From UBA4732 sp963823075 (GTDB taxonomy: Bacteria > Planctomycetota > Planctomycetia > Gemmatales > Gemmataceae): a DNA stretch of 64,000 nucleotides. Location of the stretch: the NCBI GenBank assembly GCA_963823075.1, contig CAWGKE010000014.1, positions 1 through 64,000 on the forward strand, read 5' to 3'. The first letter of the stretch is position 1; every line of letters starts with the position of its first letter. The notes under the pieces were generated by a model. It ran no database searches. It had not been told where the DNA came from and saw only the letters and a program-made list of their open reading frames with translations. Shown in pieces: positions 27,301 through 36,889 of this stretch. Made by a program: the position numbers and the translations under genes.

Positions 27301-29538
27301 CAGGTCGTCCAGGGTGCGCAGGTTGTCCTGCAACTTCGTCCATTGCTTGTCCTTGTCGCCGCACGCGGTCTGGAACTGCGTGCGCAGCGATTCCATCCCG
27401 GTGTTCACGGCGTCGGTCGCGGCGGACAGGGCGGGCGCCTTGGCATAGTCGGGCTTTTCGAGCTGGTCGCACAGGTCGTGGACCTTCGCCCACAGTTCCG
27501 TCAGCGGGCGCTCCTCGTCCGTGTTCAGCGGCCGCCGGCCGAGCCATTGCGTGTACCAGGGCAGCTCCGCCAGCGCCTGGTCCCGTACCCGAATCGCCTG
27601 GCGCACGATGAGGGCGCGGTCGCGTACGGCCTTATAGCCGAAGTCCGCGTCCGACTCGGCGGCCTTGAGCGCCTGGCCCCGCGCGTCGTCTTCTTTCATG
27701 GAGGCGAACAGCAGGTCCTCGCCGAGCCGCCGCTGCACGTCGGCCTTTTCGACCGCCGCCTCGATCCACGGCGCCGTCTCTTCGCTGTAGGCCGGCAGGT
27801 CCGGCTCCCCGGCGCCCAGGCCGAGCGCGGCGGCTTCCGCCGAGCGCCGCAGCGCCAGCGCCAGCTTGAGGTGGTCCCACGACGCGACGGCCCCGCCGGG
27901 CAAGTGCTTCTCGCCGTCGCGGACCATGACGGCGAAATTCGCTTCCGCCGGGGCCGGCGATTCGACCACCCTGGGCAGCACCTCGCAGACGCGCTGGTAG
28001 TCGTCGTGGGAGATCGCCGCCTTGTCGAGCAGCAGCCCGACCAGGCGGAGCCGCGTCAGCCGATCCGCCAGCCGCTCTCCTGTCTGGCCTGGGGCGTCGG
28101 GCAGCTTCGGAGCGTCCGCAAGCAGCCCCTTGAACTGATCCGCCGTCGCCGTCTTATCGCGCCAAAGCCGGTCGAAATCGGTCTTGAGCGGAGCGAAGGC
28201 TTCCGGCGGCGGGGACCAGCCGAACACCGCCGGCGCGGCCAGCGATCCGGCCATCGAATCGCGGTCCAGCCGGCGGGCCGCGGCGATCTGGTCGTGCAGC
28301 TTGTCGATCCGCTGGCGCAGGACGGAGGCCGCGGTCCCGGCCGGGTCGGTGCGGAGCAGCTGCTCGTAGCGCAGCAGGGCGGCCTCGTACTCGCGCCACG
28401 GCGCCGGCGTATAGGCGGCCGGCGGCGGCGCGCCTTTCGCCAGCTCGTCGTGGTCCTTCCACGCCTGGAGCAGCTCGCCCGGCGGCGACCAGTCGGCGAG
28501 GGCCGAGGCGCCCGGCTCCTTGTAGTCGGCGTCGGCGCCGCCCAGCTCCATGTCGGCCGCGACCTTCTCGTCTCCCAGCAGCAGCGGCTTCTGGTCGGCG
28601 CCGCGGTTGCGCCGCGCCCAGCGTTCCACCTGGAACTGGACGTAGCGCGCCAGCTCCAGGGCCGTGATGCGGCCGTCGTTGACGTTGCAGTCCGCCAGGT
28701 TCTCGCCGTCCAGGGGTTTGTCGGCCGCGCCTTTCAGCCCCTCGATCGCGAAATGGGCGAAGGCGGTCTGGCCGAACTCCTCCGATCCCCACGACTGCTG
28801 GCCCTCGTCGCTGGCGCACAGAACGACGCAATTCGGGATCTCCTTGATGCGCGGCTCCAGCTTCTTGACGGAGCGGACGAAGTCGTTGTGCAGCTCGCGC
28901 ATGGCCCAGTCCGGCCCGTTGGAAGTGGCGTCGAGGAGGAGCAGCTTGCGCGTCTTGGCGTCCAGCCGTTTGAAGGCGTCGAGCGCCTTGTCGATGCGGT
29001 AGGCGGCGTCGAGGCCGCGCGGCCCGGCGTTCTCGGGCAGGATGTAGGCGCCCTGCTCGTCGCCGCCGCCGTCGCCGGTCAGAAAAACGACGACCGTGGG
29101 GGCGTTGGTGTTGGCGACCGCCTCGCCGACGGGATCGTTGTTTTCCTCGATGACCTGGCGCTTCACCTCGACGTTCTTGCCCTTCTCGCGGCCGAACGGC
29201 TTGTCGTTGTAGTCCTTGGCCCACTGCTCCAGACCGTCGAGTCCGCGTCGGCCGAGGGCGTTGGACGGCACGGCCAGGTCCTGGTCGTAGCCGGCGCCGA
29301 CCAGCACGAGGCGGAACGGGTCGGGCGGCCGCGGCCACAAGTAGACGGCCACGGCGCCGGCAGCCACGAGGAGGAACAGCCCCAGCACGGCGCCGATCTT
29401 CACGCCGCGCGACACGCGCAGGCCGGGTGCGGCCTTCCGTTCGGCCTTCCAGGCCGGTTGGCCGACCGAGGGACGGGCGGAGGCGGCGCGTTCGCCGCGC
29501 CAGGACCGTTTCGGCGGCCGCGGGTTGTTGTTGGGCAT
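24341..29538 (-). CDS. Giant membrane protein: inactive caspase-like domain, long helical region, C-terminal VWA domain (one frameshift at 26354-26359)
   Basis: About 1732 residues once one base is restored in a G6 run at 26354-26359; the length is 2 mod 3, and no stop separates the two parts in the corrected frame. The start MPNNNPRPPKRSW is at 29538. One transmembrane helix lies at 46-69. The caspase-like fold reads VVVFLTGDGGGDEQGAYILPEN, KLLLLDATSNG, CVVLCASDEGQQSWGSEEFGQ: both catalytic His and Cys positions are lost. Residues about 330-1050 are mostly helical. The VWA domain starts near 1130 with a MIDAS-type DYSES. Uncorrected, it reads as two genes. Function unknown. Confidence 0.65.
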
Positions 29539-29774
29539 GGCGCTCTCGCTGGAAAGAAGGGAAGGGGATAGGCCGCCTGAGACTCGTTTGTACTCCGGCC
29601 CCGCGCATAACGCAAGGGAGGGCCGCCGCGCCGCTCGCCGCGCCCCTCTCAACAGAATCCCGATTTCGCGCCCGGCCCGGACAGCCCGCCGCGTCCGCCG
29701 GGCGCCCGTCGGCCGCATACAATCGTACCACGACCGTGCGTCGTGTTCGCTTCGTCCTATTGCCGGAGACATTT
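29539..29774. other. Divergent promoter region between the caspase-VWA gene and vgrG
   Basis: 236 bases. A TACAAT box on the plus strand at 29718-29723 lies 52 bases before the vgrG start, but its -35 is poor. The minus-strand promoter is not evident. No open frame or RNA gene. Confidence 0.4.
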
Positions 29775-31808
29775 ATGCCGACGTACACGCAGGACGGCCG
29801 GCCGCTCAGCATTACTACGCCGTTGGGCAAGGATATCTTGCTCTTGGTTGGGATAAACGGCGCCGAGGCCGTGTCGCAGCTCTTCCACTTCCGCCTCGAC
29901 GTGCTGGCGGAAAACAAGACGGAGGTTCCGTTCGACAAGCTGCTCGGCCAGAAGGTTTCAGCCGCGATCATATTGGCCGACAACAAGACGCAGCGCTATT
30001 TCAGCGGCCTGGTCCGCCGCGTCGCCCAGGGTGAGCGCGATCTGGTTTTCACCGCCTACCAACTGGAAATCGTACCGCCGGCGTGGCTGTTTACGCGGAG
30101 GACCCAGAGCCGGATATTCCAGCATGTGAGCGTGCCGGAGGTGCTGAAAAAAGTGCTGGACGGGATCGACGTGTCCTTCGAGCTGCAAGGGCAGTTCGAG
30201 CCGCGCGACTTTTTGGTGCAGTACCGCGAGACGGACTTTCAGTTCTTCAGCCGGCTGTGCGAGGAGGAGGGTTTTTTCTACTTCTTCAAGCACACCTCCG
30301 GCGGCTGTCAGATGGTGGTCGCCAACACGCCGCAGAGCCACCTCGACATGCCCGCGGCCAGTGCGCTGATTTACGACGCCGCACTGGGCGGCACACGACC
30401 GGAGGACCGCATCTTCCAGTGGCGCAAGGAGCAGGAGCTGCGCTCCGGCAAGGTGACGCTGTGGGACCACTGTTTCGAGCTGCCGCACAAGCACCTGGAA
30501 ACGAGCAAGCTCGTTGTGGACTCCGTTAAGGTGGGTGAAGTGACGCACAAGCTGGCGGTGGGCGGCAACCAGAACCTGGAGCTGTACGACTGGCCGGGCG
30601 GTTACGCCAAGCGCTTCGACGGCGTGGACAAGGGCGGCGGCGACGACGCCTCCGGCCTGAGCGGAATCAGCCCGGCCGGGGCGCGGCTGGTAACGACGCT
30701 GATGCAGGAGGAGACGGCGGCGGGCCTCGTGGTCGAGGGGGCGTCGAAGTGCCGGCAGCTGACGAGCGGTTACAAATTCAGCCTTCAGAGACATTTCAAC
30801 GCCAAGGGGTCGTACGTCGTCCTGGCCGTGGACCACGACGCCCGGATGCCGGGCGGCTATCGATCCGGCGAGGAGTCCGCGTTCAACTACGAGAACCGCT
30901 TCCGCTGCCTGCCGCTGGAGGCGCCGTTCCGGCCGCCGCGCGAGACGCCGCGGCCGGTCGTCCACGGCACGCAGACGGCCGTGGTGGTCGGCCCGTCGGG
31001 TGAGGAAATTTTCACGGACAAATACGGCCGCATTAAGGTGCAATTCCACTGGGACCGCCAGGGAAAAGGCGACGCCGACAGCTCCTGCTGGGTGCGCGTG
31101 GCGACGGCGTGGGCGGGACAGCAATGGGGCGTGGTCCACATCCCGCGCGTCGGCCAGGAGGTCGTCGTCGCCTTCGAGGAGGGCGACCCCGACCGGCCGA
31201 TCGCCGTCGGCTCGGTATACAACGCCCAGATGATGCCGCCGTACAAGCTGCCGGACAACAAGACGCAGAGCGGCGTCAAGTCGCGCAGCAGCCTCAAGGG
31301 GAGCGATCAGAACTTTAACGAGATCTGTTTCGAGGACAAAAAGGGCGAAGAGCTGCTGTACATCCGGGCCGAGAAGGACCAGAAAATCGCGGTGGAGAAC
31401 GACGAGGCCCACTGGGTCGGCCACGACCGCATCAAGGAAGTGGACCACGACGAGACCACCATGATCAAAAACAACCGGACGGAAACCGTGGAGGAGGGCG
31501 ACGAGAAGATCACCGTCAAGAAGGGCAATCGCACGGTGGAGATTTCGATGGGCAACGAGGCGCTGAACATCAAGATGGGCAACCAGTCCACGAAGCTGGA
31601 CCTGGGCGCCAGCACGACGGAGGCGATGCAGTCGATCACGCTGACGGTCGGCCAGAGCAGCATCAAGCTCGACCCGACGGGCGTGACGATCCAGGGGATG
31701 ATGATCACGATCACCGGGCAGGTTCAGACGCAGGTGTCGGGCCTGATGACGACGATCAGCGGCTCGGCGATGCTGACGGAGTCGGGCGGCGTCATCATGA
31801 TCGGATAA
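29775..31808 (+). CDS. vgrG: VgrG, type VI secretion spike protein
   Basis: 677 residues. The gp27-like half (FHFRLDVLAENKTEVPFDKLLGQ, QYRETDFQFFSRLCEEEGFFYFF) is followed by the gp5 OB-fold (TDKYGRIKVQFHWDR, SCWVRVATAWAGQQWGVVHIPRVGQEVVVAFEEGDPDRPI). The C-terminal needle has repeated short beta units (VEEGDEKITVKKGNRTVEIS, then GQSSIKLDPTGVTI). It forms the trimeric tip of a contractile injection machine. No other T6SS gene and no effector domain is in the window, so it is an orphan vgrG here. The ATG at 29775 has no strong ribosome site. Confidence 0.93.
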   Translation: MPTYTQDGRPLSITTPLGKDILLLVGINGAEAVSQLFHFRLDVLAENKTEVPFDKLLGQKVSAAIILADNKTQRYFSGLVRRVAQGERDLVFTAYQLEIVPPAWLFTRRTQSRIFQHVSVPEVLKKVLDGIDVSFELQGQFEPRDFLVQYRETDFQFFSRLCEEEGFFYFFKHTSGGCQMVVANTPQSHLDMPAASALIYDAALGGTRPEDRIFQWRKEQELRSGKVTLWDHCFELPHKHLETSKLVVDSVKVGEVTHKLAVGGNQNLELYDWPGGYAKRFDGVDKGGGDDASGLSGISPAGARLVTTLMQEETAAGLVVEGASKCRQLTSGYKFSLQRHFNAKGSYVVLAVDHDARMPGGYRSGEESAFNYENRFRCLPLEAPFRPPRETPRPVVHGTQTAVVVGPSGEEIFTDKYGRIKVQFHWDRQGKGDADSSCWVRVATAWAGQQWGVVHIPRVGQEVVVAFEEGDPDRPIAVGSVYNAQMMPPYKLPDNKTQSGVKSRSSLKGSDQNFNEICFEDKKGEELLYIRAEKDQKIAVENDEAHWVGHDRIKEVDHDETTMIKNNRTETVEEGDEKITVKKGNRTVEISMGNEALNIKMGNQSTKLDLGASTTEAMQSITLTVGQSSIKLDPTGVTIQGMMITITGQVQTQVSGLMTTISGSAMLTESGGVIMIG

Positions 31809-31815
31809 GACAAGT

Positions 31816-31900
31816 AAACCACGGAACACACGGAAAAATGACAAAGGACAAAACGGCTATTCGCGCCTTTCACGTCTTTTTTCCGTGTATTCCGTGGTTT
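31816..31900. repeat. Palindrome, family C (AAACCACGGA arms)
   Basis: Arms 31816-31837 and 31877-31900 pair with one mismatch. The left arm begins AAACCACGGAACACACGG. It lies between convergent vgrG (stop 31808) and the glycosyltransferase (stop 31903-31905), so it is a likely bidirectional terminator. Sequences of this type recur in many bacterial genomes. Confidence 0.85.
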
Positions 31901-31902
31901 AT

Positions 31903-33071
31903 TTACGCCGCCTGCTTGCGGGCCGCTGCTTCGGCGAAGACTGCCAGCATCTGCCGGTAGTGATGCTCGAAGGTCCACTGGGCCGCCGTGCGCCGCGCCG
32001 CCTGGCGCAGGCCGAGCGCCGGGCCGGGTCGAGCAGCTCCGTCAGGCACGCCGCCAATCGCTCGTGGTCGTGTGGGTCGTCGATGACGTAGCCCTCCTGC
32101 GGCGGGTGGAGCAATTCGCAGGCGCCGTTGTAGCGCGACGTGACGACCGGCAGACCGCACGCCATCGCTTCCAGCACCACATTAGAGCAGGGGTCGTAGA
32201 AGGTCGGGTGGACGAAGAAGTCGGCCGCGAAGTAGGCGTTGCGCATGTCGCTGCAGTAGCCGCCGAAGCGCACGCGGTCGGCGACGCCCAGCCGGCTGGC
32301 CAGGCGCTCCCACTCCGCCGTTCTGGGGCTGCCGACCACCAGCAGCACGAACGGCCGGTCGTGCGGCACGCGCCGCACCGCATGAAGCAGCGGTTCCAGC
32401 CCCTTGAGACGGTAGTTCATGCCCGCGAACAGGGCGACGACGTCGTTGGGCGTCGCCCCCCACTTCTCGCGCCCCTCGATGCGGCGCCGCGGCCGGTCGC
32501 GCGCCTCGAACCGCTCGGGGTCGGTCGCCAGCCGCACCAGCCGAAGGTCGCCGGCGTCGAGGCCTAAGTAGCGCTGGAAATGGGTACGAACCATCTCGCT
32601 AATGGCGACGATCAGCGGCCGCGGCCGCGCCAGGTACTGGCGCCGCTCCATCATCAAAAACGACAGGTGGGCGGGGTCGAACACCTTGCAGACTCGCAGG
32701 ACCTGGCGCAGCAGGCGACTGCGGTACTTGAGGAGGTTGTGTTCCGCCGTGGCGGCGCCGAGGCCCCCCTGGGGATAGAAGACGTCCAGGCCGGGCAGCT
32801 TGTCGAAGCCGACGGCCACCTGGCGCCCGCCGGCGGCCAGCTCGCGGCGGCAGGCGGCGGCGAAGAACCACGGCCGCAGGAAGCGTGGGCACGACGGCAG
32901 GATGATCCGGTGGTAGTGCGTGCCGGCCGGCAGCGCGGAGGCGTCCCAGCGGCGAGCGTACACGTGGATCTCATGCCCGTCCAGGGCCAGGCGGCGCGCG
33001 AGGCTGGCGATGTAGGTCTCGCAGCCGCCGCGGCTGGGCAGAACGCTGTCGTAGCAGAATGCGATGTTCAT
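31903..33071 (-). CDS. GT4 glycosyltransferase, LPS-core type (WaaG-like; one frameshift near 32015)
   Basis: About 389 residues. The start MNIAFCYDSVLPSRGGCETY is the acceptor-side loop. VALFAGMNYRLKGLEPLLHAV and FFVHPTFYDPCSNVVLEAMACGLPVVTS form the donor-nucleotide site with the GT4 EX7E-type region. The tail is in another frame (LRQAARRTAAQWTFEHHYRQM), fitting one missing C near 32015. WaaG adds the first hexose to the inner-core heptose. The start overlaps the upstream kinase stop (ATGA), and the genes around it are all LPS-core genes. Confidence 0.85.
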
Positions 33072-34057
33072 GGCGTGTCGCCTCCCGGCGCGGCGTTCGC
33101 CTTGTTGCGATCGTCATTCCGCAAGGCCTCGCGCGCCTTCCGGCGCGTGTTGTGGCGCCGGTAGCGCCCCCACTTGAACAGCACCAGCCGCACCAGCCAG
33201 CGGTCGGTCAGCCGCCGCGGCCCCGGCCCGCGGTAGCTCCGCCAAAAGAACAGGCGGTCGCGGGCGCCGATCCCCGGCACCTCCGTCGAATAAAGCAGTT
33301 GAGCGAGGTCTTTCATCCGCCACCACAGCCACGTCCAAGCGTGCCGGCCGAGGCGGTGCAGGTCGATCAGGGAGACCCGGCCGCGCCACGCCGGGTCGGG
33401 CTGGGCGACGTCGGCGCGGTGGATGAAGAAGTGGCAGAGATAGAGGTCCTTGTGGAAGCGGCGGCGGTCGTGGAGCAGGCGCGTGAGGCGGGCCACCTCG
33501 GCGATCAGTCCGCGCTTCCAGCGGCGGAAGTCGCCCGGGGCGAGCCGCGAGGCGGCCAGGGGCACGGCCTCGCTCAGCGGCAGCATGTCGTACAGCTCCT
33601 CGACGGCGAGGAAGCTGCGCAGTCGGCCCGCCGGGCCGATGAACTCGGCGGCGGCGACGGTGCGCGGGACGGGCACGCCGACGCTGCGCGCCCATTCCAG
33701 ATGTTCCCACTCCTTGAAGGCGGGCGACCAGCCGCCGCCGGGCCACAGCGTCGCCAGCAGCCGGTCCCACCACGGCGCGGCGGAGTGGCGCTTGAGATAG
33801 ACGGCCAGCCGGCCCGGCCCCGGCCCGTCGGCGCGGAGGACCCAGCGGCAGGTGGTGCGGCCCTGCTTGGCGTGGAAACGGTCGGCGACGGCCACGTCCA
33901 TGACGCGGTCGGGCCAGTCGGGGCCGGCGAAGCGCGGCCAGTCGGGCTGCTGGCGCAAGCGCCGGGCGCCGCGCCACAGCCGCGACCAGAACGACTCGGC
34001 GGGGGTCGGCCCGGCTTCGGCCGGCGCGTCGGCCGCCGCCACAGGCGACACGGACAT
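33068..34057 (-). CDS. Lipopolysaccharide kinase, InaA/WaaP family (downstream copy)
   Basis: 329 residues if started at 34057, which has AAGGAGA upstream. The kinase-fold motifs are FHKDLYLCHFFIH (catalytic loop) and VSLIDLHRLGR (metal-binding Asp). RWVLRADGPGPGRLAVYLKRH carries the ATP-binding lysine. This family phosphorylates Kdo or heptose in the LPS core. The same frame is open without a stop into the upstream kinase, so one fused double kinase is possible. The strong internal ribosome site favours separate translation. The stop overlaps the glycosyltransferase start. Confidence 0.85.
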   Translation of the reverse strand: MSVSPVAAADAPAEAGPTPAESFWSRLWRGARRLRQQPDWPRFAGPDWPDRVMDVAVADRFHAKQGRTTCRWVLRADGPGPGRLAVYLKRHSAAPWWDRLLATLWPGGGWSPAFKEWEHLEWARSVGVPVPRTVAAAEFIGPAGRLRSFLAVEELYDMLPLSEAVPLAASRLAPGDFRRWKRGLIAEVARLTRLLHDRRRFHKDLYLCHFFIHRADVAQPDPAWRGRVSLIDLHRLGRHAWTWLWWRMKDLAQLLYSTEVPGIGARDRLFFWRSYRGPGPRRLTDRWLVRLVLFKWGRYRRHNTRRKAREALRNDDRNKANAAPGGDTP

Positions 34058-35661
34058 TTCGGAGTCTCCTTGCAGCGGAGGGGCGTCGGCCGTGCGATAG
34101 CCTGGCCAACGGGGCAGGGGAGAGGCGCCCGTCGCGTCCCCCGGGGCGGGCCGGCGATAGCCGACCAGGAAACGTCGGCGGTCGGCCGCACCGCAGCCCG
34201 CGCCGGTCAGGGCTTGCTCGACGGCGGCCACGTCGCGCCGCGCCCGGCCGGGGTGCGGCCGGCGCAGCGCCTGAACGCGCTCCACCTCGGCCAGCAGGAC
34301 CGCGGGCCGGCTGCCGGACGTATGCCGCACCGCCAGCGCGTCGGCCGGGTGGTTTCCCTTGAGGAAGCAGGCGGCGGCGTGGAGCTGGTGCAGCACGGCG
34401 CCCGCCTCGGCCAGCACGCGGCGCCGGGAGGCCGAGGCCGGCCGCCGCGCCAGCCACGCCGTCAGATGTACCGCACCCGCCGGCGGCTGCGTCAGGACGA
34501 ACGACTCCACGCTTCCCCGAGCGGCGCGGCGGCCCATCGCCAGCACGCGGGGCGCCTCGACGGCGTGCCGTTGCAGGCGCAGCAGCAATTCCGCCTGCCG
34601 CTGCTCCGGATCGGCCGGCGGCTGGCCGCACAGCCAGCGCCACAAGTCGGCCAGGGTGGAGCGGCGGCGGCGGACCAACAGGGCCGGCGCCCCCCGGCGG
34701 TCGTCAACCAGCGGCGCATCAGCGCCTGCCCCGGCGCCAACGGCTGGCGGTCCAGCGTCAGCCACTCTGGCGGACGCCCCGGCCAGGCGGCGGCCAGCGC
34801 CGGCGTCACGCATAGCGCCCCGCCCTCCAGCGTCGTCCACTCCTGAATCCCTCCGGCCAGCGGCGGCTGCCGTTTCTCGCGGATGTGCCGTCGGCCCAGC
34901 ATCCGGCGGGCGTGCTGAAGGATCAACCGCAACAATTCGCGCCGCGGCGCCCTGCCGGCCGCGTACGCCCGGAGACACGCCAACCGCTCCCGCGGCCGGG
35001 CCAGGTCATTCGCCAGGGTCGCGTGCAGCGCCGCCAGGTCGCGGGCGCGCCGCGGTGCATCCACCGCGAGACGCCGCCGTGAGCGCTGCCAGTCCAGGAA
35101 CTGAACGGATTCGCCGTCGGGCCCGACCAGGACGTGCTTGGAATAGAGGTCCGGGTGGGTGAACCCCGCCGCGTGCATCCCGGCCAGGGCCGCCCCGAGC
35201 GACCGCGCCAGCCGCAGCCGCGCCCCCGCGTCCGTCTCCCGGCCCAGCCAGGCGCGCAGGTCGGTCGCTCCAGGCGTCTCACGGACGAGGAGGAATGCCC
35301 GGCCGCGCTCGTCCTCGCCGGCGGCCAGCCACTCCGGACAGCCGACGCCCTCGCGGCCCAGCGCCTCCAGAATGCGGGCCTCGCGCAGCGACCGCGAAAC
35401 CAAGCCGAAGCCGGCCGCCCAGCCGCGCACGCGCACGATCCAGGATACGCGATATTCCCGCTTCAAAAAAACGTTTATGGCGATGTCGCCGTCGCTCAGG
35501 GCGACGCGGGCGACGCTTCGACCGGGATGGCCGCTGACGACGACGGCGGAGAGGCCGAGGAAATGGTGGGGTTCGGTGAAGCCCTGGCGGCGCAGGAAGG
35601 CGCGCCAGCGCGGGGCGACTTCCACGAAGGCCCGCCCGCGACGGTGGGCGCCGCGCCCCAC
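34058..35661 (-). CDS. Lipopolysaccharide kinase, InaA/WaaP family (upstream copy; one frameshift near 34711)
   Basis: Motifs: INVFLKREYRVSW (ATP lysine), FTHPDLYSKHVLV (catalytic loop), VQFLDWQRSRRRL (metal Asp), then after the frame change TLADLWRWLCGQPP and LHQLHAAACFLKGNHPADAL, an unusual C-terminal extension. One missing G near 34711 (CGCTGG where CGGCTGG fits) restores the frame. A hydrophobic leader (STPILLAAGLVLGLAGLLWG) reads from 35726 in another frame and could be the true N-terminus if a further indel exists near 35630. No stop codon separates it from the downstream kinase. Confidence 0.75.
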
Positions 35662-35739
35662 AGCAGACCGGCCAGGCCGAGGACGAGGCCGGCCGCCAGG
35701 AGGATCGGGGTGGAAGTCGTCGGCATCACGGCTCTCTCG

Positions 35740-36804
35740 TTACGCGGACTTCCCGAGCCGCAGCAGCCCTTCCGCCGCCGTCAGCACCTCGGCGGGGAGC
35801 AGCTGTTTCATGCAGCGGTGGTCCAGCGGGCAGACGCGCCGCTGGCACGGGCCGCACTCCACCTTCTTTTGCAGGTGGACCGCTCGCGGGTGGTGCGTCT
35901 CGGTCCAGGCGATGAAGGTCGGTCCGAACAGCGTGACGACCGGCCGGTCGAAGGCGGCGGCGAAGTGGCGCGGCCCGCTGTCGGTGGTGACGAGCAGGTC
36001 GGCCCGGCGGACGCACGCCTTGGTCAGCCCCAGCGACAGCGGCGGCCCGTCCGGTCGCACCGGCGTGGCCTGGTCGCCCAGCGCATGGACGGCGGGGTGA
36101 CGCGCCTGCGCCGCGATCTCCTGCGACAGCGGCCGCTCGGCCGGGCCGCACAGCACCAGCACGCCGGCCCCGCGCCGCTCGGCCAGGTCGCGGGCCAGGG
36201 CGGCGAAATGTTCGACCGGCCAGTGCTTGGCCGCCCCGAACGCGGCGCCGGGATTCAGACAAATGACCTCCCGATACCGCAATAAGCCCGCGTTTTTCCA
36301 CACGGCGTCGGCGTCGGCCTCGTCGGCCGGCGTCGTGAACAGCGTCATCTTGCGTCCGGGGTCGGGGCAGCCGGCTCGGACGGCGAGGAGGTTGTAGGCG
36401 TCGAGGACCGGGCTGGGCGTGCGCTTGCCGGCGGCGTCGCGGACGGGCGGCAGGGCGTCGGTGAGGAGGGCGGAGCGGCCGCCGCGGGCGTAGCCGACGC
36501 GGCGCTTGCAGCCGCCGAGCCAGGCCGCGAGGGCGGCGCGGAACGAGTTCGGGAAGAGGACGGCCAGGTCCACACCGATTTTGCGGAGCTTGAAAGCCGC
36601 TGAAGCCGTGCCGTCCTGCCACGACTTGCCGCGGAGGAAGACGGCGCCGTCGAACCAGTCGCAGCCGCCGAAAACGCCGGCGACGTTGGGCCGCAGCACG
36701 GCGAAGAGGCGGGCGCCGGGGTGATGCTCGCGGAGGGCGCGGACGGCCGGCGTGGCCATCACCGCGTCGCCGATCCAGTTGGGCAGGAAGACGGCGATGT
36801 TCAT
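35740..36804 (-). CDS. waaF: Lipopolysaccharide heptosyltransferase (GT9)
   Basis: 354 residues from MNIAVFLPNWIGDAVMATPA, the GT9 N-terminal motif. LNPGAAFGAAKHWPVEHFAAL and LVTTDSGPRHFAAAFDRPVV are the ADP-heptose site. CGPCQRRVCPLDHRCMK is the Cys-rich loop common in WaaF. It transfers heptose to the LPS inner core. A start at 36816 (MGFL) is possible, but the family normally begins at MNI. It is separated from hldE, which makes its donor precursor, only by a palindrome. Confidence 0.92.
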   Translation of the reverse strand: MNIAVFLPNWIGDAVMATPAVRALREHHPGARLFAVLRPNVAGVFGGCDWFDGAVFLRGKSWQDGTASAAFKLRKIGVDLAVLFPNSFRAALAAWLGGCKRRVGYARGGRSALLTDALPPVRDAAGKRTPSPVLDAYNLLAVRAGCPDPGRKMTLFTTPADEADADAVWKNAGLLRYREVICLNPGAAFGAAKHWPVEHFAALARDLAERRGAGVLVLCGPAERPLSQEIAAQARHPAVHALGDQATPVRPDGPPLSLGLTKACVRRADLLVTTDSGPRHFAAAFDRPVVTLFGPTFIAWTETHHPRAVHLQKKVECGPCQRRVCPLDHRCMKQLLPAEVLTAAEGLLRLGKSA

Positions 36805-36824
36805 GAGGAAACCCATTGGTTGGA

Positions 36825-36889
36825 CGTTTAGCCGCGGTTCGCAGAACCGCGCTTCGCCGAGGCGCGGTTCTGCGAACCGCGGCTAAACG
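36825..36889. repeat. Palindrome, family B (27-base perfect arms)
   Basis: Arms 36825-36851 and 36863-36889, 11-base loop. The arm begins CGTTTAGCCGCGGTTCG, as at 19562. It starts one base after the hldE stop codon. Confidence 0.95.

Noticed and set aside
26557..29571. A 1004-codon plus-strand frame opposite the caspase-VWA gene
   Set aside because: Same GC effect. Composition is Arg/Leu/Gln-rich with no domain, and the minus strand shows a membrane helix, caspase-like strands and a VWA domain.
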